From Parus major (taxonomy: Eukaryota; Chordata; Aves; Passeriformes; Paridae), in contig NC_031781.1 of assembly GCF_001522545.3 (NCBI RefSeq), positions 14,834,010 through 14,898,009 on the forward strand: a DNA stretch of 64,000 nucleotides, read 5' to 3'. Shown here in pieces: positions 14,391-25,816 of the stretch. The number at the start of each line of letters is the position of its first letter. Position 1 is the stretch's first letter. The notes under the pieces are model-generated. The model was not told the origin of the DNA, searched no databases, and saw only the letters and a program-made list of their open reading frames with translations. The translations under genes were made by a program, and so were the position numbers.

Positions 14391-14545
14391 CAGAATCCCA
14401 GAATCCCAGAATGGGTCAGGCTGGAAGGGACCACAGTGGGTCATCAGGTCCAACCTCTCTGCTCAAGCAGGGGTGTCCCAGAGCACATGGCACAGGATTG
14501 CACCCAGACAGTGCTGGAATATCTTCAGAGCGATGGCTCCATCCA
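14391..14545 (-). mobile_element. CR1 LINE 3' end fragment
   Basis: The plus strand starts with tandem AGAATCCC-type octamers (14392-14413), then GGCTGGAAGGGACC and GTCCAACCTC. This is the reverse complement of the 3' end of avian CR1 retrotransposons, whose tails end in short octamer repeats. The element is therefore inserted in minus orientation and severely 5'-truncated, the usual state of CR1 copies. Similarity fades at about 14545 near the phrase GGCTCCATCCACTC. It contains only 3'-UTR-type sequence and no reverse-transcriptase coding. The boundary is approximate. Confidence 0.85.
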
Positions 14546-17168
14546 CTCAGGGTCTACTGACTGCTCCAGCTGCTCCTGCTGGGGTGCTGGGATTGTCCCA
14601 GGAGCAGCTCTGTCCCATGGCAGATTCCCATTTGGAGAGACACAGAAAATGTCCTGGCCATGGCTCAGCCTCCCCAGCAGCGATATTTTCCTTCTCGTGG
14701 CTTTGAACTTGCAAACTCCTCTCTCCTCCGGCAGACTTCAATGTTTCACTCTATTGTATGGAAATGTTTGTGTTGCTCTGTGAAACATTGATGATTCTTT
14801 TATTATTTTTTTTTAATTTTTTTTGTAAACGTAGACAAAACAACTCTGTTTTCCATGAGCTCACTCTACGAAACACGAGACATATTTCAAGTGTTTTCAC
14901 CCCAAGACTTAGACTGTAGCAGATGCTTGCTTGGAAAATTTAAGCCCTGATAGTGGAATTTTGGCAAAAGCATCTGAAAAACCAGTGTCTTGTCACTGAA
15001 AGCATCTGACAACCGTAACCACTGAAAAGTGCAACATAAAATAAACGCAGGGAAATCATTTAGTGTGCAGGGGAGGCTATGCAGATGAATGAAGGGAAGG
15101 ATATCTTCAGGCATGTGGTTTTCTCCTGGATTTTGGACTGAGTACAGTCTCCCACTGGCCAATGGGACAGGGGACCACTGGGACAGCCCAGCTGCAACCA
15201 AGCCACGCTCTTGTTATTCAGGGAAGTCTTAGCAGAGCTCGCAGTGACGCACAGCCCGACCTCGGCCTGGCCAGCATCCCGTGTGCTCCATCTCTGCTGG
15301 GGTAGCAGCCACTCACTTCTCCTCATCTTCCTTCAAAACAGCAATTCCCATAAAACCAGCCCAGCTGCAGATGTGGAGTTGTCCACGTCCAGGGGCTGCA
15401 GCAAGGGCAGGCTGGGCACTGGCAGAGGCTGACCCCAGCCAGGAGAGACCTTCTGAGCTGTGGTTTGACACTGACCTGACCTATTTAGGCACATCTAGGA
15501 GAGATGCTCAGACTTCTCAGGACCCTCTGGACCAGCACCAAGACATCAAGGGAGACTGCTTGGACCTAATTTAAGTTTGGGGATTTTTTTCTATTACCCC
15601 AACTTCACTGATGACTTCTTTTGCTCATCTTTCTGTTTTACTTTTCTCCATTTTCCTCGTTGGTAGCAGTGTGGCCCCTTCCCAGGGCATGTCTGCCTGG
15701 CTGGGAAGACTTGAATTTCCATTATAAATGTCCATCATGTGCTTGTCAGGTCCAGTTCATAATTGTCACTTTGTATTCCCAAAGTGTTGAATTGCACTTA
15801 TTATATCGGACACTAAGAGAAAATTGTCTAAGCAGTTGATGGATAATTGTGTTTCTTATGCTTTCTCATTTTTCCTTCAGTAGAAAAGATTTGTTTGGTG
15901 AAAGGACCTCTGCATTTTTATGCAGTTTTCCTCCCAGTGTGATGGAGCTGTGCTCTCATTACTCATTCAGTTTTTATCTTTTATGGCAATGAATTTAGGA
16001 GGTTTTTGGCCTTGAACTCATTTGTTCTGTCCTTGCGCTGATTAGCTCACATTTTCTCTTCCTTTTCTTCCTGAAAGAACATCTTTTCCTGCAAAAAAAC
16101 ATAATACATTTATCTTTAAGGCATTTGTTTGTAAACCTCCAGCAGGCCTTTGTACTTAATCCAAAGGAAAAATCCCAGGGATATCCAGGAGATGTTTGCA
16201 ATCTGACCACAAAATGGGATCTTGTATGTAGTGGGTGTTAGGATCCGTCTGTGGGTCAGACCAGAGCTTAGTCCTGCCTCGTGTTTGGGACTATGGAGCA
16301 GATGCTGAGAGAAAAAGCCTAAGGACAAAGCAAAAGGGTCCTGATACCACCCTCAGCATTGTTTTGATCCACAGCAATAGATGGCTTGGGGACTTCCCAC
16401 ACCAGAGGTTGCCTGTTGGTATTTAATGTCCATGTCTCTAATCCCAGTTAAACACTGTGTTTAGTAACATTTGTCTGTGTGGTGGCTCACAAAGCCTTCT
16501 GTAAGTGGCTTTTTTTATTTTCGTTAGCAAAATACTTTTGGGTTCCATAAAACGTTTCCCTTAAAAAAACAAACAGAAGAAATCTTGGTAATCTATCAAA
16601 TTTAGGGCTGTAAAAATCACAGCCATTCCCAAGCCAACCCCATTGTCTTGGGCTCAGCTCAGACTCTCCAGCAGTTTTCCTGCAGGAGTTTTCCTGCAGG
16701 GATCTCTGGGGGAGCCATGCATGTCCCCAAAATTGTGACTTCTCCATGCAGGAGTGATTCCACATGTGCAAAACCTCCACGGGGTGGAGTCACTTCCACA
16801 GCGCTTTGCTGGAATTTTCCCAAGTAAACTGATTTTTCCAGGTGCTCTTTGTACTGCCCTGAGTTGAAGGTGCTGGGTTTTTTGCAATGTTTGGGTGTTC
16901 CTTGGGTGCTGCTCATGACCTGCCCAGGGCCTGATCTCCTCAAGGGCTCGTCTGTGTCACTGCACAGACCCTCGCTGCGTCCTGATGATTCCAACTTCTT
17001 GTGCTGGAGAGAGGGGAACAGTGTCTGGCCCTCTGCCCCTCCAGGGACATACTTAGAGGAAAACAAAACCATTTTCTGGGTTTGTACCAGGTTGCTCTTT
17101 ATAGCATCATTTTCCAGACTGGGATTCATTTCTGCTTGATGCATCAGGTGGTATTCCTCTCCCAAGCA
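14546..17168. other. Unique non-coding sequence
   Basis: No gene or repeat recognised. A T-rich run lies at about 14798-14825. A slightly GC-richer block occurs at 15180-15500. The longest frame is 168 codons on the minus strand (16659-17165). It has no recognised domain, is overlapped by other frames and stops just before the next CR1 fragment. Confidence 0.55.
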
Positions 17169-17232
17169 AAATCATAGGATTGTTTAAGTTGGAAAGGACC
17201 TCTAAGGTCGAGTCCAGCCATTGGTCTAACAA
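17169..17232 (-). mobile_element. Very short CR1 LINE 3' end fragment
   Basis: ATCATAGGATTG at the plus-strand start, followed by AAGTTGGAAAGGACCTCTAA and GAGTCCAGCCATTGG, matches the reverse complement of the CR1 3' terminus. Only about 65 bp remain, so it is an extreme 5' truncation. Orientation is minus. No coding potential. Confidence 0.88.
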
Positions 17233-19073
17233 TTCCTTCTGGTTTTGACTCTTCCCCCTGCATGTTTTTTCACCCTTCAAGCAGTTTAGTTTCCAGTGTG
17301 AATTTTGGAGTGTCTTCTCTCCTGTTTTAATTTCTAAACCGATAACACCGGATAAGCCTGACCTTTACCACAGCCAAAATCTCTGTACACCTCTTCTACC
17401 TTCCCTTGTGGTTCTGCACACTTGGCTCAACTTTTCTCATGGCTGTTGGTCTCCAAATGAATGAATCCTTGGGATTTTCCCATATCTGGAAAGCCAGCCC
17501 CAGCCTCAAAGGCTGCCCATGAACATCTGGGAATCAGGCAAGGAGCAGGATGCATCCTACTCATCTGTCTGAGCCCCACGGGATTTGAGTATGCTCTGAT
17601 GTCCTCTGCATCTCTCTGTCCATCCCCAGCTCGAGTGCAGTGTGGAGCCAAAAAGCTCTGCTCTGAGCACTTGGGCAAGAGCCTCTTTTAGGAATTTGCC
17701 TGGGTGCCTTGGCAGTGGTAGTTGTTTTCCAACCCAAAGCAAGCCATCAGGGCAACAGATGATGTTTACTTCATGTGACATAATACTCAAGTCAAATATT
17801 ATTTAGTAGCGCTTGCTTTCATGTCCTGACAACTCTGAAAGTGCCTCTGTATGACAAAAGGCTGTCGAGCAACTTTCTGCAGCTTTGTCTTGTTTTGTGT
17901 GTGGAAAGAATATTTGTCTTTTCTTTGGCCAAGTCAGCCTGATCCCAGCAGACCTACATCAGGTCAGACTGAAGCCATTTGCCTTCAGTTCTACTGGTGC
18001 AAGTTTATCACATCCCTCCAAAGAGACTGGAAAGGGCTCTGGTGGGTTTCAAACTGGATTTAAGGTCTGCTAGAGCACTTGGTGAAGTGGGAGGGGTGGC
18101 AGGAAGAAACCTCAAATTATGACCCAAAAAATGTGTCAGTGATTCCCAGTTGTGTTCAGAAGTTTGGGTTGAGGCTCCTGCTCCCACTGACATCCTTCAC
18201 TGGGTACCATTGCCCTTGTGCTAGGTCAGGATTCCACAAATAACTAGTGCAAATAAGCACTGAGAGACACCATCACTTTCTTTCAGCAGTAGCTGGTTTA
18301 TTAACCTCTGGTGAATCAAATTTTCACAATGAAACAACACATTTTAAGGACGTGACCTGGCATCCTGCAATATCACAAGCTGACAGAATTTATAGAGCCT
18401 TTCCTGCTAAAGGTTTGTGGATCCAACAAACCAAACACCCTGGTAATGTGGTAGCTGTGATGTAATGGATGTACTATTTAATTTTTATGGTGTGCTTAAA
18501 CATAATTTATTGTCATGTTCACTGCAGCAAGCAAACACTATCTGTCTTAATGAAGATGTTTCTCTGGAGATGGTATTCCAGGTGGCTGAGGCTGCCAGAG
18601 GGAAGTCTTTCTATTCCTCACCCACAACAGATTCTCAGTCAACAAGGTTCCCATGAACAAGGAGTAAATATACAAAAGATTTTATTAAAATTTTTGTTGA
18701 TAAGGGAAAATATTACTCTCTAGCAAGCCTTCTAGCAGCACCCAGAGGACCTGGCTGAGCTCAGGCTCTCTGCTCTGTGCCAAATGCTCTCCAAAGCTCT
18801 GTGAGAAAGACAGTCCCCCACTTGCTGTCTGGTCTTTAGCAGAGGAGTCAGTGGCTCTGAAATTATCTGGAGAGGTTGATGTTTGTCCTATTTTGAGTCT
18901 GTGGGGGGTAAGGCACATCAAGGATAACTGGAGGGTACTGGGATTGAGGGTTGTGTTTAGGATGTTTACAGGCTGTGCTAAGTGTTGGAAAGTAAAGCTG
19001 TGTTGGTCCTAATTTAGAAGTGAAGGGTTGATAACTCCTGTGTGAAGAGCAAAGCTTTTCCCCTTCCCTACAG
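17233..19073. other. Unique non-coding sequence
   Basis: No repeat or gene is recognised. Frames are all below about 92 codons. Composition is moderate, with an A/T-richer part at about 18440-18720. Confidence 0.55.
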
Positions 19074-19240
19074 TTGGCTGTGATGCTGCTGGGGGAAGTC
19101 CAAAATGCTTTTGATGGTTTAATGCCACAAAAATGCAATGAATATTCATTGGGATTTTTACATGAATTTGCCTGTGATCACACCCTTTGTATCCACTTTT
19201 CACTGATACCCAATCCATCAGATTTTACTGGCAGCAGCAG
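19074..19240 (+). other. Candidate internal exon, 167 bp (speculative)
   Basis: The segment is preceded by a pyrimidine-rich tract ending CTTTTCCCCTTCCCTACAG, a strong splice acceptor. It is followed by AGCAG then GTAAGC at 19241, a strong donor. Frame 1 is open through all 167 bases. It starts L-A-V-M-L-L-G-E-V-Q, continues with a cysteine-containing middle (C-N-E-Y, C-D-H-T-L-C) and ends S-S-R, with a stop codon created only by the intron GTAA. I do not recognise the peptide, so no function is proposed. It may be a cryptic exon, a non-coding RNA exon, or chance: about one in fifteen random 55-codon stretches would be open in a given frame. Confidence 0.2.
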
Positions 19241-20478
19241 GTAAGCATAGAAACCAGGATGTCATTGCCACAAGTATTTGTAGAAGCTGGGCTTTACTTT
19301 CCCATGCAGGGAAAAAGAGAAAGAAAAAAATAAAAAAAATCAGGAAATATTCAAGACATTGCTGAATAACAGCTGCCAGGAAAATTGGACTCTGAGTTGA
19401 AGTTGACTTTGTGATGGCTTCTGGGGTGCCAAGTAGAAAAAGAGTAATAGCCACCAAGTAATAGTTCAGTCTTTGCCAAGCAGCATCCCTGGGCTTGTTA
19501 GGGTGGGTTGTCTCTGTGTTTTAATTGCCCACATAAAGCTTTCCTCTGGACACCTTAAGCACAACCCTCTGTGCAACTTGTCAGAATCCAAAACATCCAG
19601 AAGTGTTGCATATGTGCAAGCAGTAAATCAGTTTTAAGGCTGCAGAGAAATATCTGCGTGCTCTGGAGTCTCATCAAGCCCTCTCTGTTTTCCTCACTGG
19701 TAACTGTGTGTGGCAGCTCAGGAAAATAAACTCCAGGCCACTAAAGTAGCCTTTGCTAAGAATATTGGATAGAACTGATAGAACCTATTTTATTATAATA
19801 AAGTCACTCTTAGAGCTGATGCAGACCTGAAGTCACTAAAGCTGGTGTGTTTGGAAGAAATACGTTAGGTCTGCTTTATGGGTTTTATTGTTTTAAGGTG
19901 ATTGATGTTGCAAAAGGCTTTATCATGCTGTCAGCAATAAATGGGGAAAGGACACAGCACATCCAGAATCATGGGAATGGTAGCTCAGTCTGGGTCTCCT
20001 GACTTGCAGCTGGGTTCCTCCCCTGCTTGGCCACCCCACTCTTCTCCAAAATGCTGGACTGTCGTCAAAGCTCTGCTGTGTCCCAGCTCAGCAGTGAGCC
20101 AAAAACCTGCAGGAAGGAGAGGGATGTCTATCAGCTGTTCTGGTGGGCTCTGCTTTGGGAGCTTCAAGCCTTGGGGGATTTTCAAATGGAGTATTTTCAA
20201 ACTCAGACAGTGTCCCAGGCTCCACTCCAGCTTCTGCAGAAGTGTTGTAGCCTATTCAAGTTCACATTCAGATTGGAGACAGGCAGCACAGTTTAATCCA
20301 GAGAAGATGGAGAGAGAAGTTATCGAAAATGAGCAATTTATAGGGCTCCCTACTGCTTTAGTGCCAGGAGGGGCATTTTAAGGAGACAGAAGGTTGGGTG
20401 TCTCTCCCTGCTCCTCCCTCCCATCCCTCACAGGAGGGTGCAGACATGTCCCTGTGGCTGTGCACACAGCAGGAACAG
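19241..20478. other. Unique non-coding sequence
   Basis: It contains a purine/A-rich tract at about 19309-19343, downstream of the candidate exon. No interspersed repeat or gene is recognised. Short frames at 19941-20381 (+) have no recognised domain. The end merges into the minisatellite. Confidence 0.55.
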
Positions 20479-20980
20479 TGCCATTCCCTGGGGCCTGGTG
20501 TGCCATTCTGTGGGGTCTGGTGTGCCATTCCCTGGGGCCTGGTGTGCCATTCCCTGGGGCCTGGTGTGCCATNNNNNNNNNNNNNNNNNNNNNNNNNNNN
20601 NNNNNNNNNNNNNNNNNNNNNNNNNNNNNNNNNNNNNNNNNNNNNNNNNNNNNNNNNNNNNNNNNNNNNNNNNNNNNNNNNNNNNNNNNNNNNNNNNNNN
20701 NNNNNNNCTGGTGTGCCATTCCCTGGGGCCTGGTGTGCCATTCCCTGGGGCCTGGTGTGCCATTCCCTGGGGCCTGGTGTGCCATTCCATGGAGCCTGGT
20801 GTGCCATTCCATGGAGCCTGGTGTGCCATTCTCTGGGGCCTGGTGTGCCCTTCCCTGGAGCCTGGTGTGCCATTCCATGGAGCCTGGTGTGCCATTCTCT
20901 GGGGCCTGGTGTGCCATTCTGTGGGGCCTGGTGTGCTATTCTCTGGGGCCTGGTGTGCCATTCCATGGAGCCTGGTGTGC
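20479..20980. repeat. 22-bp GC-rich minisatellite (VNTR)
   Basis: Tandem 22-base units consist of the constant phrase CCTGGTGTGCCATT followed by a variable eight-base end. About four units are visible before the assembly gap and twelve plus a partial after it. The variable ends are CCCTGGGG (commonest near the gap), CCATGGAG, CTCTGGGG, CTGTGGGG and CCCTGGAG, with single changes in the constant part (GTGCCCTT at about 20846, GTGCTATT at about 20930). The unit has no stop codon in any of the six frames. Because 22 is not a multiple of three, each frame reads a 22-residue repeat (for example G-L-V-C-H-S on plus, M-A-H-Q-A-P on minus). The long apparent open frames here (up to 400 codons) are by-products of the repeat and are not genes. 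Confidence 0.97.
20573..20707. other. Assembly gap, 135 N
   Basis: A run of 135 undetermined bases lies inside the minisatellite, with repeat units on both sides. The array very likely collapsed or could not be spanned, so the true copy number is unknown and the 502-base extent may be wrong. Confidence 0.99.
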
Positions 20981-22559
20981 AGGGCCAGCCTTGGCACACA
21001 GACCCCAGTGTCCACCCAGCAATGACAGGCACCTCTTGCTTTACTTCTCCCTGCCTGCTTTTACAGGGCAGGATTTTTCTGCCACTTTGGCAGTGAGACA
21101 AGCTTTGTCTGAACAGGCAGGAGGCAGCCTTTGTTGGCAGCTCCCTGTCTTCTTTCTCGTTTCCCCTGGTGCTTTGGCTCTTTCTCCCCTCTGTGTTTAT
21201 TCCCTCAGGAGCCCAGACACCAGCAGAGCTGTTGAGACTCCAGCAAGGGTGCAGCAGTCACAAACATGCCATTACATTTCTCTCTGCAGAGAGAGAAACA
21301 GAGCAGATGCTGTGTGCAGGGAGCTGCCCTGGGGATGGGGACATCGGTGCACATGCAGAGTCAGACCTATGCTGGCACCATTGACCCACAGCTCAGGTCA
21401 TTTCCATGCCACCAACAGTGGAGAGCACTGTGTCAGCCTCTCACATTGCCAGCCAGGACAGGCCAGGCTCAGGAACAAACTACAGGGCTACCATGGGAGC
21501 AAATCCACCCTGCAAGGGAATATTTGTAAAGTGCCTTTAATTTCCTTGCTGTCTCTTTCTGCTCTTCCTGTCAGGAATTCAGATTTTACCCACTGAAAGG
21601 AGAACATGGGGTCTGGATACTCACAGATTGGACAGATTCCACCAAGGTCTTGAATCCTCTCCCAGATAACTGGAAATTGGAGGTGCAGTGGGGTATTGCT
21701 GCTTCTTTCCTGTCATAGCAGGAGATGAGGATGTTTGCTTCTTCACTACTCACCTGTAGACCTCTGAGTCAGTTCTTTGGCTGACATAAGATATCCCAGG
21801 AGAAAGAGCTCTTTGTTGGCTTATGCCAGTCCAGGAGCTGCCTGTTCCACCTTCTTTTGGAGCTTTTGGTATATTTATTTTTCTCCTTAACTGGAAGGGG
21901 GATGCTTGTGGGCTGAACCCTGCCTTTGGAAACCTTCCTCTCTTACAAGCCTGGGACAAACAATGACAGCTAAATCCCTTCTGTTTTCCAAAAGGAGCTT
22001 TTTTGGCTTAGAAAGAGATCTGATGAGCTTTTTTTTGTGATGGCAGGAGACAGGTTCAGAGGTATTTTCCAGTTCTTTGTCCTTAAATCCAAAGTTTGTA
22101 ACTTAAGCATTAGTTCTACCCAGGGAGCCTGGTGTTCTGTGTTAAAAAGAAGCAAAAAATTGGTACTGACAAGAGGCTTCTCACTTGGCATCACCTGAGG
22201 GGGAATGGGGCTGATGTCACTGTCAGACACATCCCCTCCAAGGGCTCCTGGCAGTGGCACTGACATCATGTGGCCAGCGACCCTCACAGAGCTCTTGGTG
22301 GGGCTCTGTCACCCAGCAGGACAGACCTGGACCTAAAGCCTCCCTCCAAGGCATGCAGGACATCCAGTGCTGGTGGCTCTGCCATCCATCGATGCCTCAC
22401 AGGGATGACTCTGAACCTCAGCTTTATCTGGTGGAGCTGCCTGGCTCAGTGACCCCTGTGCTCATCCCCAAGGAACATTTGTTTGTGGCTGAGTCAATGT
22501 CCCACCCCATGCCTGGCAGGATGAGAAGTGGCAGGGCCAGCTCCCCTTCCCTGTGCCCT
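20981..22559. other. Unique non-coding sequence, GC-richer first half
   Basis: No gene recognised. Plus-strand frames running out of the minisatellite into this stretch (to 21596) are continuations of the repeat-opened frame. From about 21600 to 22200 the sequence is ordinary. No interspersed repeat is recognised. Confidence 0.55.
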
Positions 22560-22930
22560 TCCTGAGCGAGGCAGAAAACTCACAGAGCCACTTCCAGCAC
22601 GGCCCAGCTCCTCCAGGCACGGCCAGCGGGGAGTTTGTCCTCTGCACAAACCACCTCTGAGCGTTCCCTACGCTGGGGCTGGGTTGGAGGCTCGCTGCTT
22701 TGAAGGGCAGGACCACACAGACAGTCTGGTCATCCGAGGGACTGCTAATTATCTGTGTCTGCCCGGCTGTCTGGCTACTGCTTGGCAGGAGCCACCCCTG
22801 CACACGGAGCAAGGTGGGCTCCAACATACAGCCCAGGCATCTGCAGGACATGGAAAGGGCGAGCGACTTGTGCTGTAAATTCCCCTATAAATAGCTGAGG
22901 AATTACCTTTCTCTTTCTCTCAGGAAGATG
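22560..22930 (+). promoter_or_regulatory. Candidate promoter/enhancer with TATA or MEF2-type box
   Basis: CTATAAATAG at 22885-22894 fits both a strong TATA box and the MEF2 consensus YTAWWWWTAR exactly. About 25-35 bases downstream is a pyrimidine tract ending TTTCTCTCAGG (about 22912-22922) that could serve as an initiator. The upstream 300 bases are GC-richer than the surroundings and carry scattered CpG (GAGCGAGG, GAGCGTTCC, CATCCGAGG, GGGCGAGCGA) and a homeodomain-type CTAATTATC. A muscle-type enhancer or a tissue-restricted promoter are both possible. No gene with a recognisable product follows on the plus strand, and the first ATG at 22927 opens only a short frame. The long minus-strand frame next door runs towards this element, not away from it. 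Confidence 0.3.
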
Positions 22931-22937
22931 TGCTTAG

Positions 22938-23639
22938 CTAAACAGAGAGCAGCACCGAGGGGTTGCTTTGTTTGTTGACACAGTTGGTCTCCATGCAGCC
23001 CGCAGGCTCTGCCAGGTTGGAAACCCCAGCAATATTTTGGTGACACCGAGTTACTAAGCTACTGTCAAACCTCCCTGGGAGAGCAAGCAGAACACCTCCC
23101 TGAGCACAGCACGCTTGTTGAACTCGCCTCTTGTCATTTTGAACCTGTTTTTCTTTTATGGCAACATACTGCAGTGGCTTTATCTGGTCCTCCTTAGCTT
23201 CAGAGACTCTTGGAATCAGGTAGATCTTCCCTTCCTCCTGAAGATGCTGAGCTGATAAATGTTCCTCCCTAAAATGCCCATGGTGGAAGGTGGGACAGGA
23301 AACTGGAGAAGCCTTTTCTTTAGGAAACCCATCCCAGCCCAATCCGGTCCCAACCTGGCTGTGGTCATCCCACTGAGGGGACTTTGCACAAGGCAGGAGA
23401 GCCGGGCTTGGCTGAGGGATGTTTTGTTTGTTCTCCTCTCCATGCTTTGACTTGGAGCCTTGGCAATGCCTGCAAAAATGCCTTGGGGTTAGAAAAGTCT
23501 GAAAATGTGTTTGTTTCAAATATTTGGCTGGGCTTTTTCTAGGCAAGGTTCCCAGCACAGGTGTGAACTTTTTTGGGTGTCGGTTGAAATGCAAACAGTG
23601 AAGGAAGTGCTCCCAGATGTTCCCTGGATTACATAGCAT
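22938..23639 (-). CDS. Longest gap-free open frame, hypothetical 233-aa product (doubtful)
   Basis: An uninterrupted minus-strand frame of 233 codons lies between an upstream in-frame TGA and a TAG. By my rough estimate fewer than one frame this long is expected by chance in 64 kb, which is the only positive argument. The product has no recognisable domain. It shows a CRHC pair at residues 56-59, a proline/serine-rich middle, and a charged segment at about 146-172 (A-K-E-D-Q-I-K, then K-E-K-Q-V-Q-N-D-K-R-R). No signal peptide or membrane helix is evident. The sequence upstream on this strand is A-rich (about 23658-23681), with no obvious promoter or acceptor. Shorter frames overlap it on both strands. 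It may be a chance frame or part of a non-coding transcript. Confidence 0.15.
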   Translation of the reverse strand: MLCNPGNIWEHFLHCLHFNRHPKKFTPVLGTLPRKSPAKYLKQTHFQTFLTPRHFCRHCQGSKSKHGEENKQNIPQPSPALLPCAKSPQWDDHSQVGTGLGWDGFPKEKASPVSCPTFHHGHFREEHLSAQHLQEEGKIYLIPRVSEAKEDQIKPLQYVAIKEKQVQNDKRRVQQACCAQGGVLLALPGRFDSSLVTRCHQNIAGVSNLAEPAGCMETNCVNKQSNPSVLLSV

Positions 23640-25816
23640 TCCAGCTCACTCTGCGTTGGTTTTTTGTTTTTTGGTTTTTTACTTGGGGCCTTTAGCAATG
23701 TTTGTTTTATTCCTTATTTATATATTTATTACTTAAAAACCACTCTTCCTTACCTCCCTGCCCCAGTCCCAAGCCACATTTGGTTGTAGATGGGAAAGCA
23801 GAAGAAGCTGTGGTCCCTTGGTGGCTTTGTTCCCCTGTGGGGACACCACATGGGGTGTCCCTTCCCTGGGGCTCTCTCTTCCCAGAACTCTTTGGCTGGG
23901 TCTGGCCCTTGCAGAACTACCCATTCAAAAAGGAAACATTTCTTTTTCAGCTCTGCATAAAAGGTGACAATTCACTGAATCCCCATGCTGGCATTTTTGC
24001 CTGAATCAGTGGTGGGTGTGTTGAGTGGATTTCTCCTTTAAAAACAGAGAAAAAGTGGACTTGGTTTGCTTTGCCTTTCTTTCTTCCTCGTTCTGTTCCC
24101 CCAGTTTGATGGAACAATTGAAGAGCTTTTTGAAATACAAAAAAAATTTAAATGTGAGAGGATAAAATTCAAAAGCTCCATATCTCCATAGCTTAAATAT
24201 AATTATGTATTTCCCCCTATCTTTGCATTGATGAGGTCTCAGACAAGAGCCTGTGGGCAGAACTGTCCCTTTAAAAGAGTTGTATAAAAAAGGTCATTTT
24301 CCTGGCAAAAGATTCATCCTCATTTTGCCCCAATTCATTTAGTTCAGTCTGAAAGACTGGAAGAAACTCCAAACCCTCAAAACATCCCAATGTCCTCTGA
24401 GCCCCACATCTCTAGCTTTGCCTCTCTTGCTTTTCAAAAGAGACCTGTTTTATTTTTTATGGCACTGCCCAAAGGTACCATTTGATTTGATGAGAAAAAT
24501 TCCTCAAATTTTAATAAAATAAGTGAGAGTGGGCATCTGGCTATGCTGCAGCCCTTGGTGTCTCATGGGCTCTGGTGTAGAGGAAAAGTGGGTTAAATTA
24601 ACAGCAGGACCACACATTACCCTGCACACCAAAATTCTTTACTGCTCCAGGATTCCTGGGCTAAAGAGGGTATGGAGGGTGGGGAGAGGGAGCTGCTAAT
24701 CTGCTGGAAAGGAGATTTCCTGGAAAATCTCTAATGAAATCAACTCTCCAGCACAATGCAAGGCAGAGGCTGGGGTGGGAACAACGCTCTTCACTGGAAG
24801 AGTGGAGAGGAGAAATGCAACATAGCCCAGCTGTGGCCACTCCCTCCAGCCTCACCCTGGGCTGCTGAGAAGAGGCTGCATGGCCCAGGGTCAGGTTCAG
24901 GTGCTCCAGGCTCCTTCCAGTGCTCAAAGGTGGGCCATGCTTCACTCCCTGGGCGGTGTGAAGGGTCTGTCTGCGCTTTCCAGTGTCTTGATTTGATGCA
25001 CCCTCAAGGCTGCCGGGAATACCAGCCCATTTTACAGGTTTCAGGAACTGAGGCAGCACCAGAAAAGCTGGCTCAGGTGGGGAAAGCCAGGCCCCAGCTT
25101 TCACCCCCTCAGCTCACTGCCTTCTGCTGCTCTTTGGGGATAAACCACAGAACTCTTTTCCTTCTCAAAGGGTTTTGAGCTCTTATTAAAGGCTCCTTTG
25201 AAAAAGAACCAATTATAGCTCTTAGCATCATTTCCTTGCTCAAGCGTGACCCAGAAGTTGTAAGCACTCACATTCTCTATCTGTACTTCATTTCAACTTC
25301 AATAATAATTCCTGCTTTTAATTTGATGCTGATTGATGGTGAAACTGAGTGGAAGCCATATGGCAAAGTGTGCACAGTTTTACACCATTCCCATTTTCCA
25401 GCAATCATGTCAAATGATTTATGTAGCTTCAGGCATGCTTAAGGGACAAAGAGTGGTATTTGTTTTGATTATCTTATTAATGCTTTATTCAGTCAACAGA
25501 AATCACAGTGAATGGGGAACAGACCAAATGTGTACAAACACTACTGTCCAAATTCAGCAAGCAGGAAGGAAGGAGGGGCACTACATAGGGCTCTACACAT
25601 ATACTTTAAAAAAAAAATAGATACTGTCTTTGCCAACAAGGCCTGAGAAACTCTTACTGAAGGCAAAAGACAATTTCCTTTGGCTTGCCCATTTCTGAAT
25701 GTTGTGGGCACAGCTGGTGGGAGCAATGGTTTGGGCAGGTTGGACTGGGGAACATATGGGGATGGGGTGGGCAAGGAGGAGCCCCCAGCTGCTGCCCCAT
25801 CAGCCTTCAGCCAGCT

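Noticed and set aside
17718..17745. TTTTCCAACCCAAAG, which resembles a CR1 3' core
   Set aside because: The words that should precede and follow in CR1 are absent, so the match is probably chance.
20394..21596. A 400-codon plus-strand frame, and 179- to 247-codon frames on both strands, over the same place
   Set aside because: They run through the stop-free 22-bp minisatellite and the 135-base gap. All six frames are open there, so no frame is supported.
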